Assembly: GCA_910584045.1 (NCBI GenBank)
Contig: CAJTYO010000007.1
Span: 1-64,000, forward strand
Reading direction: 5' to 3'
From: an uncultured Oscillospiraceae bacterium
GTDB taxonomy: Bacteria; Bacillota; Clostridia; Oscillospirales; Oscillospiraceae
DNA length: 64,000 nt
Below are positions 22,888-31,645 of the stretch, piece after piece. How positions within the stretch are numbered: the stretch's first letter is position 1; each line of letters begins with the position of its first letter. A program made the translations under genes and the position numbers. Below the pieces are notes generated by a model. That model made no database searches, was not told where the DNA came from, and was given only the letters and a program-made list of their open reading frames with translations.

Positions 22888-24126
22888 TCACGCCTTGGGG
22901 GGCTCGCTCTCCCCGCCGCCGGATGGCTTTTCATCTTCCGGCCAAACAGGGTGATGGGTGGAATAGCTGGCGGAGGGCACCGGCAGCCCTTTTTTCTTCA
23001 ACCGGTAAGCGGAGAAGGCCCGCGCCCCCGCGTACAGGCACGCGCAGATGGGCACGCCCAGGAACATGCCTCCAACGCCCCACAGCCCGCCGCCCACCAG
23101 GATGGCCACAATGACCCAGAACCCGGATATACCCGTGCTGTCTCCCAGAATCCGAGGGCCCAGAATATTGCCGTCAAACTGCTGGAGGGCCAGGATGAAG
23201 AGGATGAAGTACAGGCACTTGATGGGGCTGTCCAGCAGGATCAGAAACGCACTGGGAATGGCCCCCAGGAAGGGACCGAAGAAGGGAATGATGTTGGTGA
23301 CCCCCACCACCACGCTGACCAGCGGGGCGTAGGGAAATTCAAAGAGGCTGGAAAAGAAAAAGCACAGGATTCCGATAATTAGAGAGTCGAGCAGCTTTCC
23401 CCGGACGAAGCCGGAAAAAATGCGGTCTGTGGCCTTGGTTCCCCGGATGGTCCACGCCGCCCAGTCCTCGGGCAGCAGCGTGTAACACAGTTTGCACCCC
23501 ATGGCGGCGAAGTTCTCCTTGGCCGCCAGCAGATACACAGATACCACCGCCCCCAGCAGCAGGTTCTTGAAAAATACGAACACACCCACCACACCGCCGG
23601 TGACCGCCTGGACCGCAACCTGGAGCTGAGGCGCCAGGTTGATATTGATCCACTCCAGCGCGTCGGTGTAATACTCGGTGATGATCTCGCTGGCCCGCTG
23701 GGCGAAGTCCGGGTTGTTTTCCAGCAGGTGGATGACCCAGCTGTATACCGTGTTGTAGTACCGCTGGGCGTTGCCTGCCAGCTGCTGGACGCTGGTGACC
23801 AGCTCGGGGATCAGGATGCTGAACAGCCCGTACAGCATCGCCACCACCAGCACCCAGGTCAGCACAATGGATATCGCCCGCAGAGCCTTGACAGGCACCG
23901 CCCCCCGCTTGCGGCGGAAAACAGCCCGCTCGATGCCGTTGACAATGGGGGTGAACAGGTAGGCCATGGCCGCGCCGTACAGGATGGGGGAGAGAATGCC
24001 CAGCAGTTTCTCCGTGTACGCCATGACGATGCTGTCCCGGAAGATCAGGTCGTAGATCAGCATAACGGCGCACACCACGCATACCGCCGTCACACCCCAG
24101 CCGAAATAGTGTTCATTCTTTCTCAT
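22888..24126 (-). CDS. AI-2E family transporter
   Basis: 412-residue membrane protein of the AI-2E (TqsA/PerM) superfamily, with about eight hydrophobic segments: two N-terminal pairs, a long central extracytoplasmic-type helical region (about 110-165), and a C-terminal block with GVTNIIPFFGPFLGAIPSAF and DGNILGPRILGDSTGISGFW, both diagnostic. Members export autoinducer-2, small ions or unknown solutes, so the substrate is open. The C-terminal tail is charged. AAGGAG lies upstream of ATG 24126. A promoter sharing its -35 with the divergent surface-protein gene is visible. Confidence 0.9.
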   Translation of the reverse strand: MRKNEHYFGWGVTAVCVVCAVMLIYDLIFRDSIVMAYTEKLLGILSPILYGAAMAYLFTPIVNGIERAVFRRKRGAVPVKALRAISIVLTWVLVVAMLYGLFSILIPELVTSVQQLAGNAQRYYNTVYSWVIHLLENNPDFAQRASEIITEYYTDALEWININLAPQLQVAVQAVTGGVVGVFVFFKNLLLGAVVSVYLLAAKENFAAMGCKLCYTLLPEDWAAWTIRGTKATDRIFSGFVRGKLLDSLIIGILCFFFSSLFEFPYAPLVSVVVGVTNIIPFFGPFLGAIPSAFLILLDSPIKCLYFILFILALQQFDGNILGPRILGDSTGISGFWVIVAILVGGGLWGVGGMFLGVPICACLYAGARAFSAYRLKKKGLPVPSASYSTHHPVWPEDEKPSGGGESEPPKA

Positions 24127-24163
24127 CTCGCCTCAGGCTCCTTCCCTGGAAATGATTGCTTTC

Positions 24164-24192
24164 ATCATACTCAAATTTTTTCAGGATTGCAA
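24164..24192 (-). promoter_or_regulatory. Promoter of the AI-2E family gene
   Basis: Minus-strand TTGCAA (24187-24192), 17-base spacer and TATGAT (24164-24169), about 40 bases upstream of the start. The TTGCAA is its own reverse complement and also serves a plus-strand promoter. Confidence 0.5.
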
Positions 24193-24215
24193 TAGCCTTT
24201 TAAATATGTTATAGT
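24187..24215 (+). promoter_or_regulatory. Divergent promoter sharing the same palindromic -35
   Basis: TTGCAA (24187-24192), 17-base spacer and TATAGT (24210-24215) on the plus strand, upstream of the SLH protein gene. Confidence 0.45.
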
Positions 24216-24274
24216 ACACTTATGAAAAATTTAAGCCTTGTTGCTAAATTGTAACAGATTTTTGGGACGGGCTG

Positions 24275-24283
24275 TGGTATAAT
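24275..24283 (+). promoter_or_regulatory. Second, extended -10 promoter of the SLH protein gene
   Basis: TGGTATAAT with a perfect TATAAT at 24278-24283, about 70 bases upstream of the start codon. No clear -35. Confidence 0.45.
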
Positions 24284-24353
24284 GAATTTGCCAATTCTGG
24301 CGTATCACGGCTGTCCCGCACGATTTCCAAATTCAAAAGGAGGATGTGAAAGA

Positions 24354-27212
24354 ATGGGGAAAAAGATAATACTACGGCCTGTGGCCGCTCTGCTGGCGCT
24401 GCTTATGGCGCTGACCCTGGCCCCGGCTGGCACCGCAGCGGAGACGCTTGTAGTGGCGGGGTTTTGCTCAGCTTGCAAGAAACTCAACACTTACAACGAA
24501 ACGGTGGTAAAGGCTGCGACCTGTCACGAGAGTGGTATAATAAAGGGAGTATGCAGTTCCTGTATGGCATCCAACCTGAGGGAGATTGGAATGGACCCCA
24601 GCAACCACGACGCCACCTACACCGACAACGGCGACGGGACCCACAGCGGCATCTGCAATTACCATACACCGGCTGTAACGATCTCGAAGATGTCCCACAT
24701 CTACAATACTAACGGCGTATGCGAAATGTGCGGCGCATTCAACTACAGCAAGGTGGTCATGGACCTGCCGGAGACCCGGATTGTGCCTGTGGCCCTCAAT
24801 AACGCCGGCGCCAAGCTCACGGCCGGCGACATCAAGCTGACTTTGGGCAGCGCCAACATCACCTCCGACTATAACCTCACCTATATCTGGCTCTACCAGG
24901 GCAGTCAGGACAGCCAGAGCGGTCAGGGCAGTCAGGTCAGCACCACCTCTGAGTGCGTCCTGCCCGCCTCGGTCTACGGACAGGAGGGCGTACACTACTA
25001 CACTCTGATTGTCTCCGCCCAGCCCAAGGGAACCCTGTCCCGCCAGCCGGTAACTAAGACCTGCGCCATCACCGTCCAGGTAAAGGAGCTCATCACTGCA
25101 AGCGCCGTCATCACCACCCAGGACACTACCCTGCGCCTGGGGCAGATGGACAGCTGGTCCGCCGACTCCATCTCCAGCCAGATTTATGAGGCCGTCCAGT
25201 CCTTCTGTCCCCGGAGTGTGTACCCCACCCATGTGACCTTTAAAGACGTGAGGGGCAGCGGCGTAGGCAAGCTGAGCGTCACCAGTACCAGCACCTCCTA
25301 TACCTTCAACGGTATCAGCGGCAGCAGTTTGGACGACGTGCTCTTTACCCCGTCCGGGACCCCCGGCGATTTTACGGTGGGCTTCATCGCCTATGACAGC
25401 CAGAACAAGGCATATGACGGCGTGCTGACCATTACGGTGCAGCAGGACGTGGGCACCATGGATGTGGTGTACACCACCGCCCGCAACGCCGCCGTCACCT
25501 TCAGCTCCAAGGAATTCGAGGACTACTGGGAAAAGGTGTGCCCACGCGGTGTGCTGGACTATATCAGTTTTGATGAGATTCCCCGCTCTGTGGAGGGTTC
25601 CCTCTTTGCGGGATATACCTCCGCCTCCCTAAACGGCGACCGAGTGCGTACCAGCGATGCATTCTATGTGGAGCCGGGCCGGGCTCAGTACGGCATCGAC
25701 AACGTGGCCTTCGTCCCCGGAGTGACCCAGGACAACTATATAACCCTAAATTTCACCGCCTACGGCACCCGCTCCACCGGTCGGGCCTCCAGCCGGGAGG
25801 GCACCATGTACATCTTCCTCAGCCGTGACAGCCGCTCCGCGGACGTATCCGTCACCGCTCCCGCGGCCGGCGCAGCCCTGGACCCCGCTGCTTTCCAGAA
25901 GGCATACCAGACGGCTACCGGCGGTACGGGCAGCAACTTCTATATCCAGCTTCTGGACGTGCCCGCCAGCGGCGGGCTGTACGTAGGCCATACCGCCTTG
26001 AAGCAGGGAGTGCGTCTGACGGAGGCCAATGTGGAGGGCCGGCCCTTTGCTTACAGCGACACCCGGGGCGAGACCATCAGCGGCCTGACCTACATCCCCG
26101 GCACGGCGGCCACGGAGTCCATCCGCTACGTGGCCAGCAGCGCCCAGGGCAAGCCCCTCTACGCCGGTCAGATCACCTTCACCGCCAGCGGCGTTAATCC
26201 CCCTGCGTCTACTACGGGCAATGTGGTGCCCTATACCTCCACCGCCGCCGGCGTGAGCTTCCGGTCCGCCGACTTTGAAAACCTGCCCGGCGTGGGCGCT
26301 GCCAAGCTGACAGCTGTGTCCTTTACGCCGCCCTCTCCGGTCTTCGGTGCACTGTACTATGGGCGGACCGCTGTGTCCCAGGGCACGCTGATCACCAGTG
26401 AGAACAGCTGGTTCAGCGTCTCCTCCACCGCCATTGCCGGGGCCAATGTGATGGACAACGTCACATTCGTTCCCGCCGCCGGTTTCACCGGGACCATTAA
26501 CATTCCCTTTAACTCCAGCAATACCAAGGGTGAGCGCGCCGCCGGCAGCGTTCAGATCACGGTGACCACAGGCGGCACAACACCCACGACCCCTGTCAAT
26601 CCCTCCAACCCGGGGACCACCCTGCCTGTGAAGGTATTTAACGACGTGCCGCAGACAGAGTGGTACTACAAGTATGTCACAGAGCTGACCACCAGCGGCG
26701 TGCTCAACGGTTATGAGGACGGTACGTTCCGTCCGAAGGGCACAGTCAGTCTTGGAGAGGCGCTGAAGATGATCATGATCTCCGCCGGGTACCCCGAGCA
26801 GGCTCCCACCGACAGCCACTGGGCCAGCGGCTACCTGGCTCGAGCCAAGGCGGACAACCTGCTCCCCGCCAACACCATTGAAAAGCTGGATCGGGCGGTC
26901 AACCGCTACACAATCGCGGAGATTGCCTGCAGGGCGCTGAAACTGGCCCCGGCGGCGGTGACGGTCTCCCCCTTTGGCGATATGGCCGCCACAGTGTCCT
27001 CTGCTCCCTATGTTATGGCTCTGTACAACATCCAGGTCATCACCGGCGACACAAGCAAAACCACGGGCCAGCTGGTTTATAACGGCACCTACGCCATCGA
27101 GCGCAGTCAGTTTGCCGCCATCATCTGGCGCGTGCAGAACTATGTGCGGACTGGCAACGTGAATGGCATCGTTACGCCCGCTTTTGAGGATAATGGACTG
27201 CTGGGTATCTGA
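24354..27212 (+). CDS. Large secreted SLH-domain surface protein with Cys-rich N-terminus
   Basis: 952-residue exported protein. A signal peptide (KKIILRPVAALLALLMALTL, cleavage near TAAET) is followed by a Cys-rich region with FCSACKKLN, GVCSSCMASN and GVCEMCGAF, which resembles zinc-ribbon-like Cys pairs. The middle consists of several diverged copies of a beta-rich module of about 110-120 residues, each ending in a G-I/V-x-x-V/L-x-F-x-P-G-type strand (for example GIDNVAFVPG, MDNVTFVPAAG). After a Thr/Pro linker, three SLH motifs close the chain (FNDVPQTEWYYKYVTELTTS, GYEDGTFRPKGTVS and so on), anchoring it to the cell wall. ATG 24354 has AAAGGAGG upstream. Ligand or role is unknown. Confidence 0.88.
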   Translation: MGKKIILRPVAALLALLMALTLAPAGTAAETLVVAGFCSACKKLNTYNETVVKAATCHESGIIKGVCSSCMASNLREIGMDPSNHDATYTDNGDGTHSGICNYHTPAVTISKMSHIYNTNGVCEMCGAFNYSKVVMDLPETRIVPVALNNAGAKLTAGDIKLTLGSANITSDYNLTYIWLYQGSQDSQSGQGSQVSTTSECVLPASVYGQEGVHYYTLIVSAQPKGTLSRQPVTKTCAITVQVKELITASAVITTQDTTLRLGQMDSWSADSISSQIYEAVQSFCPRSVYPTHVTFKDVRGSGVGKLSVTSTSTSYTFNGISGSSLDDVLFTPSGTPGDFTVGFIAYDSQNKAYDGVLTITVQQDVGTMDVVYTTARNAAVTFSSKEFEDYWEKVCPRGVLDYISFDEIPRSVEGSLFAGYTSASLNGDRVRTSDAFYVEPGRAQYGIDNVAFVPGVTQDNYITLNFTAYGTRSTGRASSREGTMYIFLSRDSRSADVSVTAPAAGAALDPAAFQKAYQTATGGTGSNFYIQLLDVPASGGLYVGHTALKQGVRLTEANVEGRPFAYSDTRGETISGLTYIPGTAATESIRYVASSAQGKPLYAGQITFTASGVNPPASTTGNVVPYTSTAAGVSFRSADFENLPGVGAAKLTAVSFTPPSPVFGALYYGRTAVSQGTLITSENSWFSVSSTAIAGANVMDNVTFVPAAGFTGTINIPFNSSNTKGERAAGSVQITVTTGGTTPTTPVNPSNPGTTLPVKVFNDVPQTEWYYKYVTELTTSGVLNGYEDGTFRPKGTVSLGEALKMIMISAGYPEQAPTDSHWASGYLARAKADNLLPANTIEKLDRAVNRYTIAEIACRALKLAPAAVTVSPFGDMAATVSSAPYVMALYNIQVITGDTSKTTGQLVYNGTYAIERSQFAAIIWRVQNYVRTGNVNGIVTPAFEDNGLLGI

Positions 27213-27376
27213 TTGAACATTTGACAAAAGGCCGCTCCGACAGTGAGGTCCGATAGAGAGCTTGACAGATACTCTAATATGTACACATTGTCATGGCAAA
27301 TATGCATGTGCCGCGCACGAAGCAGGGATGTCCTGCACCGCACCGCTGATACAGGTATAATACGTTAGGCATACTG

Positions 27377-27416
27377 AAAGGGTCCCTGGAACCGAGAACG
27401 ATTCCAGGGACCCTTT
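27377..27416. terminator. Strong hairpin terminator between convergent genes
   Basis: Perfect 15-bp stem AAAGGGTCCCTGGAA / TTCCAGGGACCCTTT with a 10-base loop, between the SLH gene and the end of the peptide operon. The stem itself ends in T/A runs on both strands, so it can serve both directions. The stretch 27217-27376 before it shows no gene. Confidence 0.65.
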
Positions 27417-27494
27417 AGGTATCAAAAAAGCTACATATCTTTTGTCGCTCCGGAGCCAGCCCCCCATACTTTTTCCCCGATTAGGAGAACCATG

Positions 27495-27552
27495 CCGTGG
27501 ACCGCCTATGGCGGCTTAGGGCATGGGCGGGCAGAAATCCTGAAATAGCAGT
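27495..27552 (+). repeat. Dispersed intergenic repeat, copy A
   Basis: CCGTGG, then the palindromic core CCGCCTATGGCGG with CTTAGG, then a diverged tail containing CAGAAAT and CTG. A second copy lies in inverted orientation at 38849-38906. The shared left part is about 25 of 26 bases, and about 46 of 58 bases overall match by eye. Both copies are intergenic. The rest of 27421-27582 holds nothing else I can support. Confidence 0.6.
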
Positions 27553-27582
27553 CTGGAGATTAAGATTCTTTCTGATATATTA

Positions 27583-29691
27583 TCAAGAAAAAGCATCAGA
27601 CTCCACAACGGGCAAAATGACGCGGCTCTGTCTGCGTCCACCGTGGAAAACCGTCTGTTTGGCAATTTGGACCGACAGATCATCTGCTATCGGATGGCCG
27701 GTATTGCTGTTGGGGAAGACAGAGTTGTCCGCCCCGGAGGTGATTTCAACACGGATTCTGTGTCCAGCGGCAAAGCGGTTGGAAATCCACGTCATAGGAA
27801 TCTTGTACCGGACAACCTCTCCCGGAAGCAGCAGGGAGGGCTCAATAAATGACTTCCGGAAACGGGCACGCAGGATGCCGTCGCACATGCGGATGGCGTT
27901 CCCATCTCCATCTACATCGGTGATCCGAACCACCCAATCTGTATCCCGCGCGTCGGTGGCCGCATAGAGGATAGCCACCGGCTCGCCGGAAATCGTCACC
28001 GGCCGTTCCAGGGGTTCTGTGGTATAAACCAGCACATCCGAGCGGCGCTCAACCTCCCGGTAGTTCTCCGGCACAAGGCACTCGTTCTCGCTGATATCAA
28101 TGAGGAATGGCGCCGGGTCCATGGGATCATAGACGTAGTGATCCTCGCCTGTCTCCTTCGGCGGAGCCGGCAGGAGACGCCCATCCCCGCCGCTGGTATT
28201 GGCGCTGCCTCCGGAGGAGAGATACAGCTCCCTGTCAGAGACCTTCTCCGGGGGCCATGTATTGGCCGTGTGCCACAGGTTCTCCCCGATGGTGAAATAC
28301 TCCACAGCCGCCTCCCGCTCCACGCCGTTTTCCACGCCCTTTAGAAAGTGGTCGTACCAGCGGAGATAGCGGAAAAACATGTCGTACCGGACGGCCTCCG
28401 GGCCATAGTCGTTGCCGTGGATGTCCCGTGAGACGTTCATTTTGTGCTGCCACGCGCCGCAGATCAGCTTCTGGTTTGCTCTGGCATTGCGCTTGTTCAT
28501 GTCCCATACCTGCATACTGCCCGGTCCTACGTCGTCATACCAGCCGCTGATGTACATGGCGGGCACATTGATCCGCTGCTGATGCGCCAGAAAATTTGCC
28601 CTGTGCCAGTAGCCGTCATAATACTCGTGGTCCATCCACTCGTTCCAAAACGGGATTTCTTCTCCGATCCCCTGGGCCGGAATTTGTCGGATGGGTCGGG
28701 TTTTCAGTACCTGCTCCCAATCTGTCCGTTCCATATCGTCCGGTGCGAAGCTGCGCTTCCGCATGGAGACTACCCACGCGATCGTCCCTGGTGAGAGCAC
28801 GCCGCTGCGGTGCGGAAAATCGAACAGGGGGACGCCGCCGGTCACCATACTGATGATAGCCTTTAGATGGGGATTCCCGCTGGCAGCCGCCTGCCATTGG
28901 ACGATGGCCAGATAGGATGCGCCGATCATGCCCACGCTTCCGTCGCTCCACGGCTGGGCCGCGATCCAGTTGAGCGTATCGTCGCCATCCTCCCGCTCAT
29001 TGATAATAGGCTGCCATACGCCCTCCGACAGTTCCCGTCCCCGGGTGTCCTGAGCAACAACTGCGTAGCCATAGTGGACAAAGGTAAAAAACTGAGCGGT
29101 CGAGAACTTGTTGTAGCAAGTGCGGATTAACACTGTTGGGAATTTCTGTTCCGCTGTCCGGCCAGCCGGCAGGTATACGTCCGTTGCCAGTCTGATGCCG
29201 TCCCGCATGGGGACCATCTCTGTTCCGGAAAAATCAATCCCCCACTCCGGACGGGAAAGAACCGGATCGGCCATGTCGCCCTGCGGCGTAAGCTCTTCCC
29301 ACCCTTCCTCCACCAGCAATCCCAAATAATTCCGTTCATTATCGATACAGGCCACGATTTTTTCCCCGCAACACAGGAAATCCAGCGGATTTTTCCCCCG
29401 CGGCTGAATAAACAGTCCGGCAGTAACCGATACACCAGCCACCACGCCGGAAACGTCGCGGACATATTCCGCCTCCTCCGGGACCGCCCCCTGCTGTATA
29501 CAGCGGACCGCCTCTGGCAGACGCCGGTCCAGCTCCAGGCTGAGGGGCGGCATTGGCCAAATGAAATCCTGTTCTTCCCCATATGCCATGGTGGTCATAT
29601 CTCGAGGCGTACAGCGGATGGACTCTCCGGAAAATCGGAAGCGGGCAACAGGGACCCCCGCCCGGTAGTACAAAAATATGCGGTCGCTCAT
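27583..29691 (-). CDS. CocE/NonD-family hydrolase (X-Pro dipeptidyl-peptidase-like)
   Basis: 702-residue alpha/beta-hydrolase of the CocE/NonD (S15-like) family, which includes cocaine esterase, glutaryl-7-ACA acylase and Xaa-Pro dipeptidyl peptidase. The core begins with PMRDGIRLATDVYLP; the catalytic Ser is in GMIGASYLAIVQW, Asp probably in ISGWYDDVGPGSM and His in GAWQHKMN. A C-terminal jelly-roll (about 470-700) is present (ERPVTISGEPVAILYAATDARDTDWV). The first about 170 residues are an extra N-terminal part. No signal peptide, so it acts in the cytoplasm. ATG 29691 has GGAGGAGGG upstream and overlaps the ATPase gene by four bases; being last in a peptide-uptake operon suggests cleavage of imported acyl- or prolyl-peptides. 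Confidence 0.85.
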   Translation of the reverse strand: MSDRIFLYYRAGVPVARFRFSGESIRCTPRDMTTMAYGEEQDFIWPMPPLSLELDRRLPEAVRCIQQGAVPEEAEYVRDVSGVVAGVSVTAGLFIQPRGKNPLDFLCCGEKIVACIDNERNYLGLLVEEGWEELTPQGDMADPVLSRPEWGIDFSGTEMVPMRDGIRLATDVYLPAGRTAEQKFPTVLIRTCYNKFSTAQFFTFVHYGYAVVAQDTRGRELSEGVWQPIINEREDGDDTLNWIAAQPWSDGSVGMIGASYLAIVQWQAAASGNPHLKAIISMVTGGVPLFDFPHRSGVLSPGTIAWVVSMRKRSFAPDDMERTDWEQVLKTRPIRQIPAQGIGEEIPFWNEWMDHEYYDGYWHRANFLAHQQRINVPAMYISGWYDDVGPGSMQVWDMNKRNARANQKLICGAWQHKMNVSRDIHGNDYGPEAVRYDMFFRYLRWYDHFLKGVENGVEREAAVEYFTIGENLWHTANTWPPEKVSDRELYLSSGGSANTSGGDGRLLPAPPKETGEDHYVYDPMDPAPFLIDISENECLVPENYREVERRSDVLVYTTEPLERPVTISGEPVAILYAATDARDTDWVVRITDVDGDGNAIRMCDGILRARFRKSFIEPSLLLPGEVVRYKIPMTWISNRFAAGHRIRVEITSGADNSVFPNSNTGHPIADDLSVQIAKQTVFHGGRRQSRVILPVVESDAFS

Positions 29692-30650
29692 ATTGCTCCC
29701 TCCTCCGATCGAACGCAGGCGACAAAGTGGTCGGGCCTGATCTCCCGCAGCGGGGGAACCCCTCTCCGGCACGCCTCAGACGCATACCGGCAGCGTCCGG
29801 CGAAGCGGCATTCCTCAGGCGGCTCAATGGGAGATTTAATCTCCCCCTGCAAAATTTCCCGCTGTCTGTTGCGGCTGCTGAGCTTCGGAATCGGGATTGC
29901 CTCCAGCAGCGCCCTGGTATAGGGATGCAACGGCTCCCGGAACAGGTCCGCCTTCGGCGCCTTTTCCACCACCTGTCCCAGATACATGACCATAATATCG
30001 TCGGAAATGTGTTTCACTACGCTGAGGTTGTGGGAGATAAACAAATAGGTAAAGCCCGACTCCTCCTGCAAATCCTGCATGAGGTTCAGAATCTGGGCTT
30101 GGATGGACACGTCCAGTGCAGAGACCGGCTCGTCGCAGACGATGAACTTCGGCGACACGGCCAGAGCCCTGGCGATGCCGATCCGCTGCCGCCGCCCGCC
30201 GTCCAGCTCATGGGGATAGGCGTTAATCAGCCGGGATGCCAGCCCCACCGTATCCATCAGCTCCAGAATCCTTCGATCCATCTCTGCACCTTTGCAGATC
30301 CGATTGACAATCAGCGGCTCGGCAATCAATTCTCCGACGCTCATGCGGGGATTGATGGACTCATACGGGTCTTGGAAGATCATCTGCATCTGCCGGCGCA
30401 GTGCGCGCATCTCCCGGCGGGAACAGCGGAGAATATCCGTCCCATCAAAGACGACGGAGCCCTCCGAAGCCTCCAGCAGCCGCAGAATAACCCGGCCCAG
30501 CGTGGATTTCCCACAGCCAGATTCACCCACTACCCCCAGCGTCCTGCCGGCCTCCAAAGTAAAGGATACGTCATCGACGGCGTGAAGTGCGCCGTGAGGC
30601 GTCTTGAAATATTTTTTTAGATTTTTAACTTCCAGTATTGTTTCCGCCAT
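29688..30650 (-). CDS. Oligopeptide ABC transporter ATPase (OppF/DppF-type)
   Basis: 320-residue ATPase of the dipeptide/oligopeptide importer. Walker A is GVVGESGCGKSTLGR near 38; the signature region reads ELDGGRRQRIGIARALA, where the usual SGGQ is replaced by DGGR; Walker B is FIVCDEPVSALD. The C-terminal region has the family-specific Cys cluster CRFAGRCRYASEACRRGVPP followed by acidic and basic residues, the Fe-S or oligopeptide motif at the end of such subunits. It lies between the partner ATPase and the hydrolase, with five and minus four bases of spacing. Imports peptides at the expense of ATP. Confidence 0.92.
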   Translation of the reverse strand: MAETILEVKNLKKYFKTPHGALHAVDDVSFTLEAGRTLGVVGESGCGKSTLGRVILRLLEASEGSVVFDGTDILRCSRREMRALRRQMQMIFQDPYESINPRMSVGELIAEPLIVNRICKGAEMDRRILELMDTVGLASRLINAYPHELDGGRRQRIGIARALAVSPKFIVCDEPVSALDVSIQAQILNLMQDLQEESGFTYLFISHNLSVVKHISDDIMVMYLGQVVEKAPKADLFREPLHPYTRALLEAIPIPKLSSRNRQREILQGEIKSPIEPPEECRFAGRCRYASEACRRGVPPLREIRPDHFVACVRSEEGAI

Positions 30651-30654
30651 GTGC

Positions 30655-31635
30655 TCACTCCTCCTTCCCGCATTCTGCCGCCAGATGGCACTGTACCAGA
30701 TGGCCGGGGGAAACTTCCGTATTGTGCGGCTGTTCGCTCCGGCAGCGGTCGGACGCGTGGGGGCACCGGGGATGGAATTTACAGCCCGGGGGCAGGTCCG
30801 CAGGGTCCGGCATCAGTCCGTTGACAGGGGTCAGCCGGGTCTGCTCATCCTCCAGATTCGGTACGGAATTGAACAGACCAATAGTGTACGGGTGCCGGCG
30901 GTCCCCGTAGATATCCTCCACAGAGCCGGATTCCACGATTTCACCAGCGTACATAATCGCTACCTTGCTGCACATCTCCACGACAATTCCCAGATCATGG
31001 GTAATGAGAATCATAGAGGTATTCTTTTCCCGCTTCAGCTCCTCGATCATATGCAGAATCTGTGCCTGAATAGTCACATCCAGCGCCGTAGTGGGCTCGT
31101 CGGCAATCAGCAGCTCCGGGTTACAGGCCAGCGCAATAGCTATGACGATTCTCTGCTTCATGCCGCCGGAAAACTGGTGAGGGTATTCCTCCTTCCGCTC
31201 CGCCGGCAGGCCGACGCTCTCCATGATCTCATCTACCTTCGCCGCAGTTTCCTGCCTGCTCATGTTCCAGTGCAGCTCGATCACCTCGGCAATCTGGTCT
31301 CCCACCCGCTGGAGTGGATTCAGCGCGGTCATAGGGTCCTGGAAAATCATAGCCACCTTGCTGCCGCGGATGGAGCACATCTCCTTTTCCGGCAGCTCCA
31401 GCAGATTTACACCATCCAGGAAGATTCCCTCGCTGTGGACTTCGCTGGTCCGTTTGGGCAGCAGCCGGAGCAGACTGAGGGCCGTCGTTGTCTTCCCCGC
31501 GCCCGTCTCGCCCACCAGTCCCAGAGTCTCCCCCTCTTCCAAGGTCAGACTGACGTTATTCACCGCCCGGACTAGACCGTCAGCGGCGTGATAGCGCACG
31601 CTCAAATCCCGGATTTCCAGAAGCTTTTTTCTCAT
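30655..31635 (-). CDS. Oligopeptide ABC transporter ATPase (OppD/DppD-type)
   Basis: 326-residue partner ATPase. Walker A is GLVGETGAGKTTTALSL near 38, the signature HQFSGGMKQRIVIAIALA, and Walker B LLIADEPTTALDVTIQAQ. Near the C-terminus is the usual Cys-rich motif (PPGCKFHPRCPHASDRC). The Q-loop region IFQDPMTALNP is standard. It is the fifth gene of the peptide operon; AGAAAAAAGC-like sequence follows rather than a terminator, and the second ATPase begins a few bases later. Together the two ATPases drive one heterodimeric permease. Confidence 0.92.
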   Translation of the reverse strand: MRKKLLEIRDLSVRYHAADGLVRAVNNVSLTLEEGETLGLVGETGAGKTTTALSLLRLLPKRTSEVHSEGIFLDGVNLLELPEKEMCSIRGSKVAMIFQDPMTALNPLQRVGDQIAEVIELHWNMSRQETAAKVDEIMESVGLPAERKEEYPHQFSGGMKQRIVIAIALACNPELLIADEPTTALDVTIQAQILHMIEELKREKNTSMILITHDLGIVVEMCSKVAIMYAGEIVESGSVEDIYGDRRHPYTIGLFNSVPNLEDEQTRLTPVNGLMPDPADLPPGCKFHPRCPHASDRCRSEQPHNTEVSPGHLVQCHLAAECGKEE

Positions 31636-31645
31636 CGTCTTCCCC

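Noticed and set aside
25746..27227. 493-codon minus-strand open frame antisense to the SLH gene
   Set aside because: Gly/His-rich shadow; the plus strand has a signal peptide, SLH motifs and a ribosome binding site.
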